From NCBI RefSeq assembly GCF_002980625.1, contig NZ_PVLR01000006.1:1-64000 (forward strand): a stretch of DNA of 64,000 nucleotides. The letters are read 5' to 3'. The notes under the pieces are model-generated. The model had not been told where the DNA came from. It ran no database searches and worked only from the letters and a program-made list of their open reading frames with translations. Made by a program: the position numbers and the translations under genes. Each line of letters begins with the position of its first letter. Positions within the stretch are counted from its first letter, which is position 1. Shown piece after piece: positions 35,493 to 44,749 of this stretch. Source of the DNA: Malikia spinosa. GTDB taxonomy: Bacteria > Pseudomonadota > Gammaproteobacteria > Burkholderiales > Burkholderiaceae_C.

Positions 35493-36272
35493 TCAGCCGA
35501 GGTCGCCGCCGCCGACCGGCATCGTGATGCCGGTGATGTAGGAGGCCTCGTCCGAGGCCAGGAAGCAGATCGCGTTGACCTGTTCGTCGATGGTGCCGTA
35601 GCGCTTCATCAGGCTGGAGTTGATGGTCTGGTCGACGATCATCTGGTACCAGACCTTTTCCTGTTCGGTCTGCTCGGCCGCGTTGCGCGGGATGCGGCGC
35701 GGCGGCGCCTCGGTGCCGCCGGTGGCGATCGCGTTGACGCGGATGCCGCGCTCGGCGGTTTCCAGCGCCAGGCAGGCGGTCAGCGCGTTGACGCCGCCCT
35801 TGGCCGCGCCATAAGGCACGCGGTTGACGCCGCGGGTGGCGATCGACGAGACGTTGACGATGGCGCCGCTCTTTTGCTCCAGCATGTGCGGCAGCACCGC
35901 GTGGCAGCACCACAGGGTCGGGAACAGCGAGCGGCGCACCTCGGCCTCGATCTCGTTTTCCTGGTAATGCTCGAACGGCTTGGCCCAGATCGTGCCGCCG
36001 ACGTTGTTGACCAGCACGTCGATGCGGCCGAACTTCTCGACCGCCTGCTGCATGACCTTATTGCAGTCAGCGGACTTTTCCATGTCGGCGGTCAGCGCCA
36101 GCACGTCGACCTTCTTCTTCTTGAGCTGGTCGCGCAGCTCGAACACCAGCTCCGAGCGGTCAACCAGCACCAGCTGGGCGCCTTCCTTGGCCATGCGCAG
36201 CGCGACGCCGTGGCCGATGCCCTGGGCGGCGCCGGTGATCACGGCCACCTTGTTCTTGAATCGTTTAGTCAT
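35493..36272 (-). CDS. benD: 1,6-dihydroxycyclohexa-2,4-diene-1-carboxylate dehydrogenase
   Basis: Oxidises and decarboxylates the benzoate cis-diol to catechol with NAD+. The protein has 259 aa from the ATG at 36272. It is a short-chain dehydrogenase with ITGAAQGIGHG for NAD binding, VNNVGG, a serine in VNVSSIATRG and the catalytic pair in YGAAKGGVNAL. It is the last gene of benABCD. Confidence 0.94.
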   Translation of the reverse strand: MTKRFKNKVAVITGAAQGIGHGVALRMAKEGAQLVLVDRSELVFELRDQLKKKKVDVLALTADMEKSADCNKVMQQAVEKFGRIDVLVNNVGGTIWAKPFEHYQENEIEAEVRRSLFPTLWCCHAVLPHMLEQKSGAIVNVSSIATRGVNRVPYGAAKGGVNALTACLALETAERGIRVNAIATGGTEAPPRRIPRNAAEQTEQEKVWYQMIVDQTINSSLMKRYGTIDEQVNAICFLASDEASYITGITMPVGGGDLG

Positions 36273-36325
36273 GCGGATGGAGATGAAAGAGCCCGTTGGC
36301 ACGGGCTGTTGGATGGGGTCAGCGA

Positions 36326-37342
36326 TCAGGCGCTGGCGGCGAACTTCTCGTAGTGGAAGCTGACGGGCTTGACGCCCTGGTCGCGCAGGTACTGGTTGAC
36401 GGCTTCGACCATGGGCGGCGGGCCGCACAGGTAGATGTCGACTTCGCCGTCGTGGAGCTGGCCGGCTTCGAGGTGGTTGGTGACATAGCCCTTCTTCGGC
36501 TGGGCGCTGTTGGCGTCGACCACGACCAGCGCGTAGCTGAAGTTGGGCATGGCCTGGGCGAAGGCTTGCAGCTTGTCGATGTCGACCAGGTCGGTGTCGG
36601 TGTTGACGCCGTAGATCAGGTGCACCGGGAACGGGCTGCCGCCGGCGGCCGCGATCTTGTCAAGCATGGCGGTGAAGGGCGCCAGGCCGGTGCCGCCGGC
36701 CAGCATCAGTACCGGGCGCACGATGTCGCGCAGGTAGAAGCTGCCCTTGGGGCCGTTCATGACCAGGGTGTCGCCCGGCTTGGCCGATCCGGTCAGGTAG
36801 CTGCTCATCAGGCCGCCCGGCACGTTGCGGATCAGGAACGAGACCGCGTTGTCTTTCGGCATCGAGCTGAAGGAATAGGCGCGGTGCGCGTCGGTGCCCG
36901 GCACCTGCAGGTTGGCGTACTGGCCCGGCAGGAAGGACAGCTTGGCGATATCGTCGCCGGCCACGGTCAGCGCGATGGTGCTGTCGGAGACCAGGCGCAC
37001 GTCCTGGATGGTCGTGCTCAGGCTGGTCTGGGCAGTCTTGCAGACGGCCGAGGAGGCGGGAATGCCGATGACGAGATCGCTCTTCGGACGCATCTGGCAG
37101 GTCAGCACGAAGCCTTGCTGCAGTTCTTCCTCGGTCAGCGCGTCGTCGATGTAGTTGCTGCCCATGTCGAACTGGCCCGACTCGCAGCTGGACTTGCAGG
37201 CGCCGCAGGCACCGTCGCGGCAGTCGATGGGGACGTTGATCTTCTGGCGATAGGCGGCATCGGCCACGGTCTCGCTGTCTTTGCAGTCGATGAAGCGCGT
37301 GACTCCATCCTCGAAATTAAGGGCGATCTTGTAAGTCGGCAT
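36326..37342 (-). CDS. benC: benzoate 1,2-dioxygenase reductase
   Basis: Passes electrons from NADH to BenAB. The protein has 338 aa. The N-terminal plant-type 2Fe-2S domain has C41, C46, C49 and C82 (CRDGACGACK ... LTCQM). An FAD domain follows (HRAYSFSS) and then the NADH domain (LAGGTGLAPF, CGPPPMVEAV). The 53-nt gap to benD holds a small hairpin and the gap to benB a larger one. Confidence 0.95.
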   Translation of the reverse strand: MPTYKIALNFEDGVTRFIDCKDSETVADAAYRQKINVPIDCRDGACGACKSSCESGQFDMGSNYIDDALTEEELQQGFVLTCQMRPKSDLVIGIPASSAVCKTAQTSLSTTIQDVRLVSDSTIALTVAGDDIAKLSFLPGQYANLQVPGTDAHRAYSFSSMPKDNAVSFLIRNVPGGLMSSYLTGSAKPGDTLVMNGPKGSFYLRDIVRPVLMLAGGTGLAPFTAMLDKIAAAGGSPFPVHLIYGVNTDTDLVDIDKLQAFAQAMPNFSYALVVVDANSAQPKKGYVTNHLEAGQLHDGEVDIYLCGPPPMVEAVNQYLRDQGVKPVSFHYEKFAASA

Positions 37343-37442
37343 GATGATTTCTCGGTTGCTGGGTGGAGCAAGCCGGGGTTGCCCGGGGAAAAAGACCGGC
37401 GCCAGCCCCTGCGAGGCCGGCGCCGTAGCCTCCGGATCCGGT

Positions 37443-37463
37443 CTGGCCCCGCCAAGGGGCCAG
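37443..37463 (-). other. hairpin between benB and benC
   Basis: Perfect 8-bp arms ctggcccc / ggggccag with a 5-nt loop lie 8 nt after the benB stop on the minus strand, without a T-run. It may slow 3' decay so that more BenAB than BenC is made; unproven. Confidence 0.45.
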
Positions 37464-37470
37464 GCCTGGA

Positions 37471-37959
37471 TCAGAGGTGGTAGACGTCGAGGACGTGGCG
37501 GATGTAGTCGTTCTTGAGCACGACCTTCTTCGACTTGATCACCGGCTTGGCGCCCGAGAAGTCGATCGTCAGGAAGCTGGTGCCGGCGAAGGTGTCGGTC
37601 ACGTTGTAGCGCACGCTGAGCGTGAACCAGTTGTGGCGGACCTTCACGACGTCGCCGTTGCGCTCGACGATCTCGACGTTGCTGATGTTGTGCGAGGTGC
37701 GGGTGTCGGGGATGGTCGCGCTCGAACGCTCGGTGCGGATGCGGAAGACGCGGTCTTCCAGGCCACCACGGCTCGGGTAGTAGATCAGCGAGATCTCGGT
37801 CTGCGGATTGGTGGTCAGCTCGCCGTCATCGGCCCAGGCCGGCATCCAGAACTCGGCCTGCGGATCGTACATCTCGATCCAGGCGTCCCATTCGCGGTCG
37901 TCGAGCAGACGGGCTTCCTGGTACAGGAAGGCGCAGACGTTTTCGTAGGAGGTAGTCAT
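37471..37959 (-). CDS. benB: benzoate 1,2-dioxygenase small subunit
   Basis: Beta subunit of the ring-hydroxylating oxygenase, 162 aa, structural, with the NTF2-like fold. VCAFLYQEARLLDDREWDAW and the TSHNISNVEIVE region are typical of BenB/AntB. It starts 18 nt after benA. Confidence 0.94.
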   Translation of the reverse strand: MTTSYENVCAFLYQEARLLDDREWDAWIEMYDPQAEFWMPAWADDGELTTNPQTEISLIYYPSRGGLEDRVFRIRTERSSATIPDTRTSHNISNVEIVERNGDVVKVRHNWFTLSVRYNVTDTFAGTSFLTIDFSGAKPVIKSKKVVLKNDYIRHVLDVYHL

Positions 37960-37977
37960 GCTGTGGCGCTCCGGTTC

Positions 37978-39342
37978 TTATTTTGCGTTGGCTTGGGCAG
38001 CTTCTTCGGCGTCGACCGCCTTGCGCATCTGCTCCAGCCAGTAGGTGTGCTGGGCGACGTAGAGGCCTTCGTCTTCGGTCTTGACGCCGGACAGGATCGG
38101 CTTGAGGCCGATCTTGTCGGCTTCGGCGTCGGGGCCGCGCACCCAGTGCTCGGCACCGCGCGACATGTCGTTCCACTCGGCGGCACCGCCCTTGTAGCCT
38201 TGCTGGCAGGAGCGGAACTCCTCCAGGTCGTCAGGCGTCGCCATGCCGGTGGCGTTGAAGAAGTCCTCGTACTGGCGGATGCGGCGGGCACGGGCCTCGG
38301 CGCTCTCACCCTTGGGCGCGATGCAGTAGATGGTGACTTCGGTCTTGTCGACCGAGATCGGGCGCAGCACGCGGATCTGCGAGCTGAACTGGTCCATCAG
38401 GTAGACGTTCGGGTACAGGCAGAGGTTGCGCGAGTTGTTGATCATCCACTCGGCGGTGTTGGCGCCGACGCGCTCGGCCAGCTGCTCGCGCTGCGGGTAG
38501 AGCGGACGGTCTTCCGGGTTGTCCCAGCGCGTCCACAGCAGCAGGTGACCGTTGTCGAACGAGTAGGAGCCGCCGCCCTTCTTGGCCCAGCCGCCGGCGC
38601 TCATGGCCTTGATCTGGTCGTTGCCGGCTTCGCGTTCCTTGCGGGCGGCCTGGGTCGCGGCGTAGTTCCAGTGCACGGCGGTCACGTGGTAGCCGTCGGC
38701 GCCGTTCTCGGCCTGCAGCTTCCAGTTGCCTTCGAACCAGTAGGTCGAGGCGCCGCGCAGCACTTCCAGGCCTTCTTCGGACTGATCGACGATCATGTCG
38801 ATGATCTTGCGCGATTCACCCAGGTGCTCTTCGATCGGCTGCACGTCGGCGTTGAGCGAACCGAACAGGAAGCCACGGTAGTTGGCAAACTTGGCGATCT
38901 TGGTCAGATCGTGGCTGCCTTCCTTGTTGAAGGTGCTGGGGTAACCGGTGTTTTCCGGGTCCTTGATCTTGAGCAGCTTGCCGGTGTTGTTGAAGGTCCA
39001 GCCGTGGAAGGGGCAGGTGAAGGTGCCCTTGTTGCCGGTCTTGAAGCGGGCCAACTGCGCGCCGCGGTGGGCACAGGCGTTGATGAAGCAGTTCAGTTCG
39101 CCGGCGCGGTTGCGCGTGATCATCACCGGCTGGCGGCCGATGGTGGTCGTGAAGTAGTCGTTGATATTCGGGACCTGGCTTTCATGAGCCAAGTAGATCC
39201 AGTTGCCTTCGAAGATGTGCTTCATCTCGAGGTCGAACAGTTCCGGGTCGTTGAAGACGGAACGCTTGACGCGGTGCAGGCCGGTGTCGTGGTCATCGAC
39301 CAGCATGCCTTCCAGGCGCTCGCGCAGATTTTCTTGGCTCAT
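37978..39342 (-). CDS. benA: benzoate 1,2-dioxygenase large subunit
   Basis: Catalytic alpha subunit that adds O2 to benzoate to give the cis-1,2-diol. The protein has 454 aa. The Rieske cluster uses C90, H92, C110 and H113 (CAHRGAQL ... CPFHGW). The mononuclear iron site is in [15 protein letters not shown] (Asp and two His). It is close to BenA/TodC-like class IB enzymes; toluate or anthranilate as substrate cannot be excluded, but benD and the catechol genes argue for benzoate. GGAGA precedes the ATG. Confidence 0.93.
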   Translation of the reverse strand: MSQENLRERLEGMLVDDHDTGLHRVKRSVFNDPELFDLEMKHIFEGNWIYLAHESQVPNINDYFTTTIGRQPVMITRNRAGELNCFINACAHRGAQLARFKTGNKGTFTCPFHGWTFNNTGKLLKIKDPENTGYPSTFNKEGSHDLTKIAKFANYRGFLFGSLNADVQPIEEHLGESRKIIDMIVDQSEEGLEVLRGASTYWFEGNWKLQAENGADGYHVTAVHWNYAATQAARKEREAGNDQIKAMSAGGWAKKGGGSYSFDNGHLLLWTRWDNPEDRPLYPQREQLAERVGANTAEWMINNSRNLCLYPNVYLMDQFSSQIRVLRPISVDKTEVTIYCIAPKGESAEARARRIRQYEDFFNATGMATPDDLEEFRSCQQGYKGGAAEWNDMSRGAEHWVRGPDAEADKIGLKPILSGVKTEDEGLYVAQHTYWLEQMRKAVDAEEAAQANAK

Positions 39343-39714
39343 AAATTATCTCCGGTTGGACTCGTGGCTCTGGTCCGCTGCGGCATGGCCGAAACGGCTG
39401 GGGTGGCGGGCAGGTCTGGCAGGAGGGGCCCTGCCGGACAGTGCGGGCGGCACGCTTCGCGGCTGGCAGGTGACGGTGGACGCATTCGGGCGCGAGACCG
39501 CCGGTGGTGGCGCTGGCCCGTTGTCGCTGTTCTTGTCTCCTGCGGTGACCATCGTCGCGGCACCGTCTGCTCCCCTGCTGCTGCGACCGCCAGACTTCTT
39601 GTCCGGTCAGTTACGTTCCAGGGGCTTGCTTGTCTTACGGAGCTGATCTTATGAACAAACCCTGATCCAAATCAAAGACTGTTTTAGAATCATCCAATAC
39701 CCAGAAAGTATGCG
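39343..39714. other. 372-bp benA-benM control region with a long benA leader
   Basis: The operator and promoter lie at the right end (39648-39711). About 300 bp of very G/C-rich sequence remain between the inferred start site (about 39641) and the benA ATG. Short open frames exist there on both strands, but none has a convincing ribosome-binding site together with protein-like composition. No riboswitch-like fold was recognised. Confidence 0.6.
39648..39711 (-). promoter_or_regulatory. benA promoter with perfect BenM-type operator
   Basis: The operator ATAC-N7-GTAT (39697-39700 / 39708-39711) matches the BenM/CatM consensus exactly and ends 3 nt before the benM start codon. On the minus strand it is followed by TTGATT (39675-39670) and CATAAG (39653-39648), spacing 16. 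The operator centre lies about 63 bp upstream of the inferred benA start. Binding there would also cover the benM ribosome-binding region, which would give autorepression. Confidence 0.78.
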
Positions 39715-40668
39715 ATGGATTTTCGGCACCTCAAGTATTTCGTCGCAGTGGCGCAGGAGCGCAGTTTCACCCGCGCGGCCGAACGGCTCTACATCTCGCA
39801 GCCGCCGCTGAGCCGACAGATCCAGCAGCTCGAGGAGGAGCTCGGACTCAAGCTGCTCGACCGCGAGGCCAGGCCGCTGGCGCTGACCGAGGCCGGCCGC
39901 TTTTTCCATGCCCGCGCGGTGCGCATGCTCGAGCAGCTCGACGAAACCATTGCCATGACGCGCCGCCTGTCCCAGGTCGATCGCCGGCTGGTGATCGGCT
40001 TCGTGCCCTCGACCATGTATGGCGCGCTGCCGCGCATCGCGCGCCTGTTCCGCGCCCGCCGGCCGCAGGTGCCGCTGGTGCTGGTCGAGAAGACCACGGT
40101 CGAGCAGGGCGAGGCGCTCAAGGCCGGCCAGATCGATGTCGGTTTCGGTCGCGTGCGTTTCGACGACCCCAGCCTGCGGCGCGAGGTGTTGCGCGAAGAG
40201 CCGCTGGTGCTGGCCATACCCACCGAGCATTCCCTGGCGGGCGAATCGGGGCCGGTCAGCCTGGCGCAGGCGGCGGCCTTCCCGCAGCTGGTCTACCCGC
40301 GCAAGCCGCGCCCGAGCTATGCCGACCATATCCTGTCGCTGTTCCGCGACCAGGGCCTGGAGCCGGCCGAGGTGCAGGAAGTGCAGGAGATGCAGACCGC
40401 GCTCGGCCTGGTTGCCGCCGGCATGGGGCTGTGCCTGGTGCCGGCCAGCGCCCAGCGCTTGCGCCGCGACGAGGTGGTCTACCGCCCGCTGCTCGAGTCG
40501 AACGCGACCTCGCCGATCATCATGAGCACGCGCCTGAACGACCAGTCCGAGGATATCGCGCTGCTGCGCGAGCTGATCGACGAGGTCTACCGGCTGCAGG
40601 CGGTTGAAAAGCTCGAGGCCGAGCGCAAGTCGATGCCGGTGCTGACCGGGCCGCGCAGCAGCCCTTGA
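39715..40668 (+). CDS. benM: BenM/CatM-type LysR regulator
   Basis: Protein of 317 aa. The HTH region is MDFRHLKYFVAVAQERSF with SQPPLSRQIQQLEEELG, very close to BenM/CatM (RYFVAVVEEQS, AQPPLSRQIQKLEEELG, from memory). The effector domain shares VGFGRVRFDDP and QTALGLVAAGMGLCLVPAS with that group. BenM responds to benzoate and muconate in Acinetobacter. It diverges from benA, and its exact consensus site lies in the shared gap with a near-match upstream of catA. Confidence 0.9.
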   Translation: MDFRHLKYFVAVAQERSFTRAAERLYISQPPLSRQIQQLEEELGLKLLDREARPLALTEAGRFFHARAVRMLEQLDETIAMTRRLSQVDRRLVIGFVPSTMYGALPRIARLFRARRPQVPLVLVEKTTVEQGEALKAGQIDVGFGRVRFDDPSLRREVLREEPLVLAIPTEHSLAGESGPVSLAQAAAFPQLVYPRKPRPSYADHILSLFRDQGLEPAEVQEVQEMQTALGLVAAGMGLCLVPASAQRLRRDEVVYRPLLESNATSPIIMSTRLNDQSEDIALLRELIDEVYRLQAVEKLEAERKSMPVLTGPRSSP

Positions 40669-40672
40669 GCCT

Positions 40673-41137
40673 TCAGCGCAGCTGCAGGCCGCGGCGCAGC
40701 ACCACGGGCTTGCCGCCCAGGCGCTTCTTGGCCATCCAGTGCGCCAGCGCCGAGTCGAGCTGGTCGGCATGCTTGGGGAACCAGTCGGCCAGATGCTCGA
40801 CCAGGTCGCGCACCACGTCGGCGCCGAGCTCGCCCTTGGCGAACAGTTCGCCGACCTCGTGCACCGAGGCCAGCACCGCCGCATGTTCGTCGATATGGCA
40901 GTCGCGCGGCGGGAAGTCGTTTTCCACCATCCAGCGGTTTTCCATGCCGAAATGCTCTTCGCAATGGCGCGTGAACTCGGCCAGCAAGCCGGCCAGGTCG
41001 GCATCGGCGGCCTGTTGCATGCGGCCGACCAGCCCGACGAATTCCTCGTGGACCTCGTCGATCGGCGTGTAGCCCAGCAGGTACATGTCGTTCCAATGCA
41101 TGGGCTGCTGGTCGGGGTGCGGTTGCTCGGTGGTCAT
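40673..41137 (-). CDS. bacteriohemerythrin
   Basis: Protein of 154 aa from the ATG at 41137. It has the four-helix-bundle hemerythrin pattern with a di-iron ligand set in IDEVHEEF, RHCEEHFGMEN, CHIDEHAAVL and WFPKHADQLD. The C-terminus is basic (KKRLGGKPVVLRRG). It binds O2 and may serve in oxygen sensing, storage or delivery. It converges with benM (4 nt between stop codons). A role in supplying oxygen to the dioxygenases is possible but only a guess. Confidence 0.9.
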   Translation of the reverse strand: MTTEQPHPDQQPMHWNDMYLLGYTPIDEVHEEFVGLVGRMQQAADADLAGLLAEFTRHCEEHFGMENRWMVENDFPPRDCHIDEHAAVLASVHEVGELFAKGELGADVVRDLVEHLADWFPKHADQLDSALAHWMAKKRLGGKPVVLRRGLQLR

Positions 41138-41266
41138 GTCTCTTCTGGCGTGGCTGGCTGGGATGTGGGTGGGGTGGCGGTGGCGCAAGGGCGCCGGACC
41201 GCTGCTGGGCCTGAAGTATGAACCAGCCCGGGCCGTTTTGCCGCCGCGCCTGTTGCCGCCGCTGTT

Positions 41267-43732
41267 TCAGCGCCGGCGCCAGGCCTTGGGGTGGGTCGCG
41301 CGCAGGCAGGCGCGCCGGAAGGCCTGCAGCGTGGCTTCGGCGCGGCCCAGGATGCTGTTTTCGGGATAGCTGGCCGGATGCGTCCGGTTGCAGGCCGGGC
41401 CGGGCAGGGCGACTGGGCAGGACTGGCCGGGATCGGCACCGAAGGGGCGTCCCAGCAGCAGCTCGGCGCCTTCGCTGACATGGCTGACGCCGTGGATCTG
41501 GAACCGGCCCTGCTCGACCGCGGCGCAGACCTCGCGTGACAGCATCAGGTGGCGGCGGTTGCGCGCCGGGATCAGCACGCCCTGCTGGCCGTCGAGTCCG
41601 GCGTCGCGGCAGACCGCGAAGAAGCCCTCGATCTTCTCGTTGACGCCGCCGATCGGCAGCACCTCGCCGTAGGGGCTGATCGCGCCCGTGACCGCCATGC
41701 CTTGCGGCAGCGGCAGGCCCGACAGCGATGACAGCAGCGCGTAGAGCTCGGCGCAGCTGGCCGAATCGCCCTCGACGCCGTGGTATTCCTGCTCGAACAC
41801 GATCGAGGCGTTGAGCGCCAGCGGCGCGATATGGCCGAACAGCGCCGACAGATAGCTCTGCAGGATCAGCACCGCCTTGTCGTGGATCGGGCCCGACAGC
41901 TCGACCTCGCGCTCGATGTTGAGCAGGCCCTCGGTGCCGGCGACGGTGCGTACCGTCACCTTCATCGGCTGGCCGAAGCTGTAGTCGCCGAGGTCGATCA
42001 CGGTCAGACCGTTGAGCTGGCCGACGCGCTGGCCGCTCAACGCGATGATGCGCTCGCCGTCGGCGATGGTCTCGCGCAGGCGCTGCTCGAGGTAGTCGTG
42101 CCGGTGGCGCTGTGCCTGCAGCGCGGCGGCGACATCCTCGGCCTCGACCCCGCGCGCGCCGCGTGCCTGCGCCACCGCCGCGCTCTCGACCACCAGCGCC
42201 TCGGTACGCGAGAATGCCGCGCACTGGCGCGCCTGGTCCTCGGCCTGGCGGTGGCTGTCCTCGATCAGGCGCGCGACCGCGCCGGCCGAGAAATGCGGCA
42301 GCCCGAGCCGGGCGCAGACATGGGCGACGAAGACGCCGCTGGCGCGCCGGGTCGCGTCGCTGGCCAGGAAGCTGTCGGCGAAGTCGACCTTGGCGCGGAA
42401 ATGGCGCGCGAACTCGGGGTCGCCCTCCTGCAGCGCGTAGTAATGCTCGTCCGAGCCGACCAGCACCAGCTTGACATCGACATCGATCGCCTCGGGTTCG
42501 AGCGAGGTCGAGGCCTGGGCCGAATAGACGACCGCGGGCTCCTCGATCTGCAGCCGGCCGTTGCGCAGGAAGCGGCGCAGCTTCTCCCACACCAGCTCGT
42601 CGGCCAGCAGGTCGCGCATGTGCAGCATCAGGAAGCCGCCATGAGCTTTCAGCAGGCTGCCGGCGCGGATGCGCGAGAAATCGGTCACCAGCACGTCGTT
42701 GTCGGACTGGTATTCGATGCTGCCGAACAAGGCGCGGAACAGCGGGTTGTTCTCGATGATGACCGGCGCGCCATGGGCCTCGGCGTTGTCGACCACCAGG
42801 TTGACGCGGTAGCGCGCCAGCACCTGCGCGAGTGCTTCCTTGCGCTCGGGCTCGTCCTCGGGCGCGCCGCTCTCGAACAGGTGCAGCTGCTCGAGCAGAT
42901 CGACGCCGACCTGTTCGAGCCAGGCGCCGAGCTTGCGCGTGTCCTTGATCTGCTTCTTCAGGCCCTGGCGGATCGCCTGCAGCTCGCGCTCGAGCAGCGG
43001 CTTGACGGCCTGCAGCCGCAGCGCGGTCACGCCGGCTTCGAGCGCGCGCTCGAGCGGCTGGGTCAGCTCGAGAAAGCGCAGGATCTCGCCGCGCAGCTCG
43101 CGCTCGCCCTGGTCGTAGCGGTCGCGCTCTTCCTGCGCCAGCGCGGCGAGTTCGGCCGAGGTCAGGCCCTGGCCGTCGGGGCCGATCAGGGTCAGGATCA
43201 GCTGGCCGTCCTCGCGCCGCAGCGCGAAATGGCGCGCCGCCGCGAAGCTCGACAGCGCCTGGTAGGCCACGGCCTCGCGCTCGGCGTAGTCATGTTCGAG
43301 CCGGTCCTGCGCGGCCTTGAAGTCGGATTCGGCAAAGCGCTTCGGAATCCCGGTCTGCAGCGTCTTGACCAGCTGCAGCATCAGCTGGCGCAGCTGGCGG
43401 CCCTCGCCGGCGGGCAGGCGCAGCGCGCGCGGGCGCTCGGGCGCATCGAAGTTGTGCAAGTAGCACAGGTCGGGCGGTGCCGGGCGGCGGGCGGCGGCGG
43501 CCTGCATTTCCTGCTGCAGCAGGGTCGAGCGCCCGGTGCCGATGTCGCCGAGCACGAACAGGTGGTAGTCCGGGTGGTCGAGCCCGAGGCCGAAGCGGGC
43601 CGCGGTCAGCGCGCGCTCCTGGCCGATCCAGGGCAGTTCCTCCTGCGCCAGTTCGGCTGTGTCGGCAAAGCCGAGCTGGGCGGGATCGAGCTGCAGGCGC
43701 AGCTCGGCGGGGGTGAGTCGGATGGCGGGCAT
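41267..43732 (-). CDS. Lon-family ATP-dependent protease (AAA_32 / LonB-like)
   Basis: Protein of 821 aa from the ATG at 43732. The N-terminal AAA part has a Walker A in which lysine is replaced by arginine (GDIGTGRST), a feature I recall for this subfamily. A long helical insert follows (about 190-320), then Walker B-like and sensor regions (GGFLMLHMRDLL). The C-terminal S16 peptidase domain has the catalytic serine in GVEGDSASCAEL and the lysine in GGVNEKIEGFF. It is distinct from canonical Lon, as it lacks the LAN domain. Cytosolic protein turnover is likely; the targets are unknown. Confidence 0.9.
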   Translation of the reverse strand: MPAIRLTPAELRLQLDPAQLGFADTAELAQEELPWIGQERALTAARFGLGLDHPDYHLFVLGDIGTGRSTLLQQEMQAAAARRPAPPDLCYLHNFDAPERPRALRLPAGEGRQLRQLMLQLVKTLQTGIPKRFAESDFKAAQDRLEHDYAEREAVAYQALSSFAAARHFALRREDGQLILTLIGPDGQGLTSAELAALAQEERDRYDQGERELRGEILRFLELTQPLERALEAGVTALRLQAVKPLLERELQAIRQGLKKQIKDTRKLGAWLEQVGVDLLEQLHLFESGAPEDEPERKEALAQVLARYRVNLVVDNAEAHGAPVIIENNPLFRALFGSIEYQSDNDVLVTDFSRIRAGSLLKAHGGFLMLHMRDLLADELVWEKLRRFLRNGRLQIEEPAVVYSAQASTSLEPEAIDVDVKLVLVGSDEHYYALQEGDPEFARHFRAKVDFADSFLASDATRRASGVFVAHVCARLGLPHFSAGAVARLIEDSHRQAEDQARQCAAFSRTEALVVESAAVAQARGARGVEAEDVAAALQAQRHRHDYLEQRLRETIADGERIIALSGQRVGQLNGLTVIDLGDYSFGQPMKVTVRTVAGTEGLLNIEREVELSGPIHDKAVLILQSYLSALFGHIAPLALNASIVFEQEYHGVEGDSASCAELYALLSSLSGLPLPQGMAVTGAISPYGEVLPIGGVNEKIEGFFAVCRDAGLDGQQGVLIPARNRRHLMLSREVCAAVEQGRFQIHGVSHVSEGAELLLGRPFGADPGQSCPVALPGPACNRTHPASYPENSILGRAEATLQAFRRACLRATHPKAWRRR

Positions 43733-43852
43733 GCGGGCTCCTTGTCTCCGGCAGCTGGCCCCAAGGTCCCACGCCGGCGCTGTGGTCCAGTCTAGTCCTG
43801 AACGCCGGCGCCTGCCTAGCCAGCCGCCACGGCGGGCCGTTACACTGCCGGC

Positions 43853-44659
43853 ATGAACACCGCTACTCCCGCCCTTGAGCCCATGAACGACCAGGAATTC
43901 GACGCGCTCGACCAGATCCTGGACAGCCTGCGCGAGCGCCTCGACGAAGTCCCGCAATGGGAATTCTGCGAGGGCGCGATCGCCGCGCTGATCTGCTGCC
44001 GCCGCGACATTCCGGCCGCCGAGTATTTCGGCGCCCTGATGGGCGACGAGGACAGCGGCCAGTTCGGCCCCGAGCTGTTCGCCAGCCCTGAGCAGTACGA
44101 GCAGTTCCTGACGCTGTGGAACCGGCGCTGGAACGAGGTCGTCACCGCGCTCGACGCCCAGGTCGACAACCTCGAGGACGCGCGTGCCTACGCGCCCGAA
44201 GTCATGGACGTGCGCGGTGCCGTCGCAGCCATGAGCGAGTCCGAGCGCGCCGAGATGGCCGATGAACTGGCCGACCAGGAGCTGCCCTATTTCGCCCAGG
44301 TCTGGGCGCTGGGCTTCATGTTCGTGGTCGAGACCTGGCCCGAGGAATGGGCCGCCCCGCGCGACAAGGAAGCACGCGAGTGGCTGGAGGATGCGCTGAA
44401 CCGCATCGTCACGCTGACCGAGGACGACGACGGCGAGCCGGTCATCAGCATGTTTGGCGAGGACAGCCCGCCCAGCGTGAGCCAGGCCCGCATCAACGCC
44501 TATGGCGACGCGATCTGGGCCGCCTACGACCTGCGCGACCTCTGGAAGAGCATCGGCCCGCGCGTCGAGCAGGTGGTCAAGGGTGACGAGCCCGGCCGCA
44601 ACGATCCCTGCTCCTGCGGCAGCGGCAAGAAGTACAAGAAATGCTGCGGCGCCAACTGA
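43853..44659 (+). CDS. UPF0149/YecA-type protein with C-terminal SEC-C zinc motif
   Basis: Protein of 268 aa. The N-terminal 190 residues have the acidic helical UPF0149 pattern ([18 protein letters not shown]). The last 20 residues form a SEC-C motif ([17 protein letters not shown]) that binds zinc and, in SecA and YecA, contacts ribosomes or SecB. A ribosome- or secretion-associated role is inferred from that motif. Confidence 0.88.
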   Translation: MNTATPALEPMNDQEFDALDQILDSLRERLDEVPQWEFCEGAIAALICCRRDIPAAEYFGALMGDEDSGQFGPELFASPEQYEQFLTLWNRRWNEVVTALDAQVDNLEDARAYAPEVMDVRGAVAAMSESERAEMADELADQELPYFAQVWALGFMFVVETWPEEWAAPRDKEAREWLEDALNRIVTLTEDDDGEPVISMFGEDSPPSVSQARINAYGDAIWAAYDLRDLWKSIGPRVEQVVKGDEPGRNDPCSCGSGKKYKKCCGAN

Positions 44660-44704
44660 CCCACTGAACCTGGTCTGACCCCGGCCTGATCCACGGCTCG
44701 AACG

Positions 44705-44738
44705 CCGGCGCTGCCTGTCTGGGTGGCGCCGGTTTTTT
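44705..44738 (+). terminator. intrinsic terminator after the UPF0149 gene
   Basis: An 11-bp stem (44705-44715 / 44722-44732, with two wobble pairs) is followed by six T. It overlaps a GTG that could extend the SulP frame, which argues that SulP starts later, at 44750. Confidence 0.85.
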
Positions 44739-44749
44739 CATTTGAAACC

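Noticed and set aside
39339-39563. 74-codon frame upstream of and overlapping benA, considered as a leader peptide
   Set aside because: Arg/Pro/Thr-rich translation typical of G/C-rich noncoding DNA and no good ribosome-binding site; kept only as an open question on the long leader.
41780-43795. 671-codon open frame opposite the Lon-family protease
   Set aside because: Antisense shadow; the protease frame carries clear catalytic motifs.
44723-44749. GTG start for the SulP gene
   Set aside because: It lies inside the terminator hairpin of the preceding gene; the ATG at 44750 gives the normal N-terminus.
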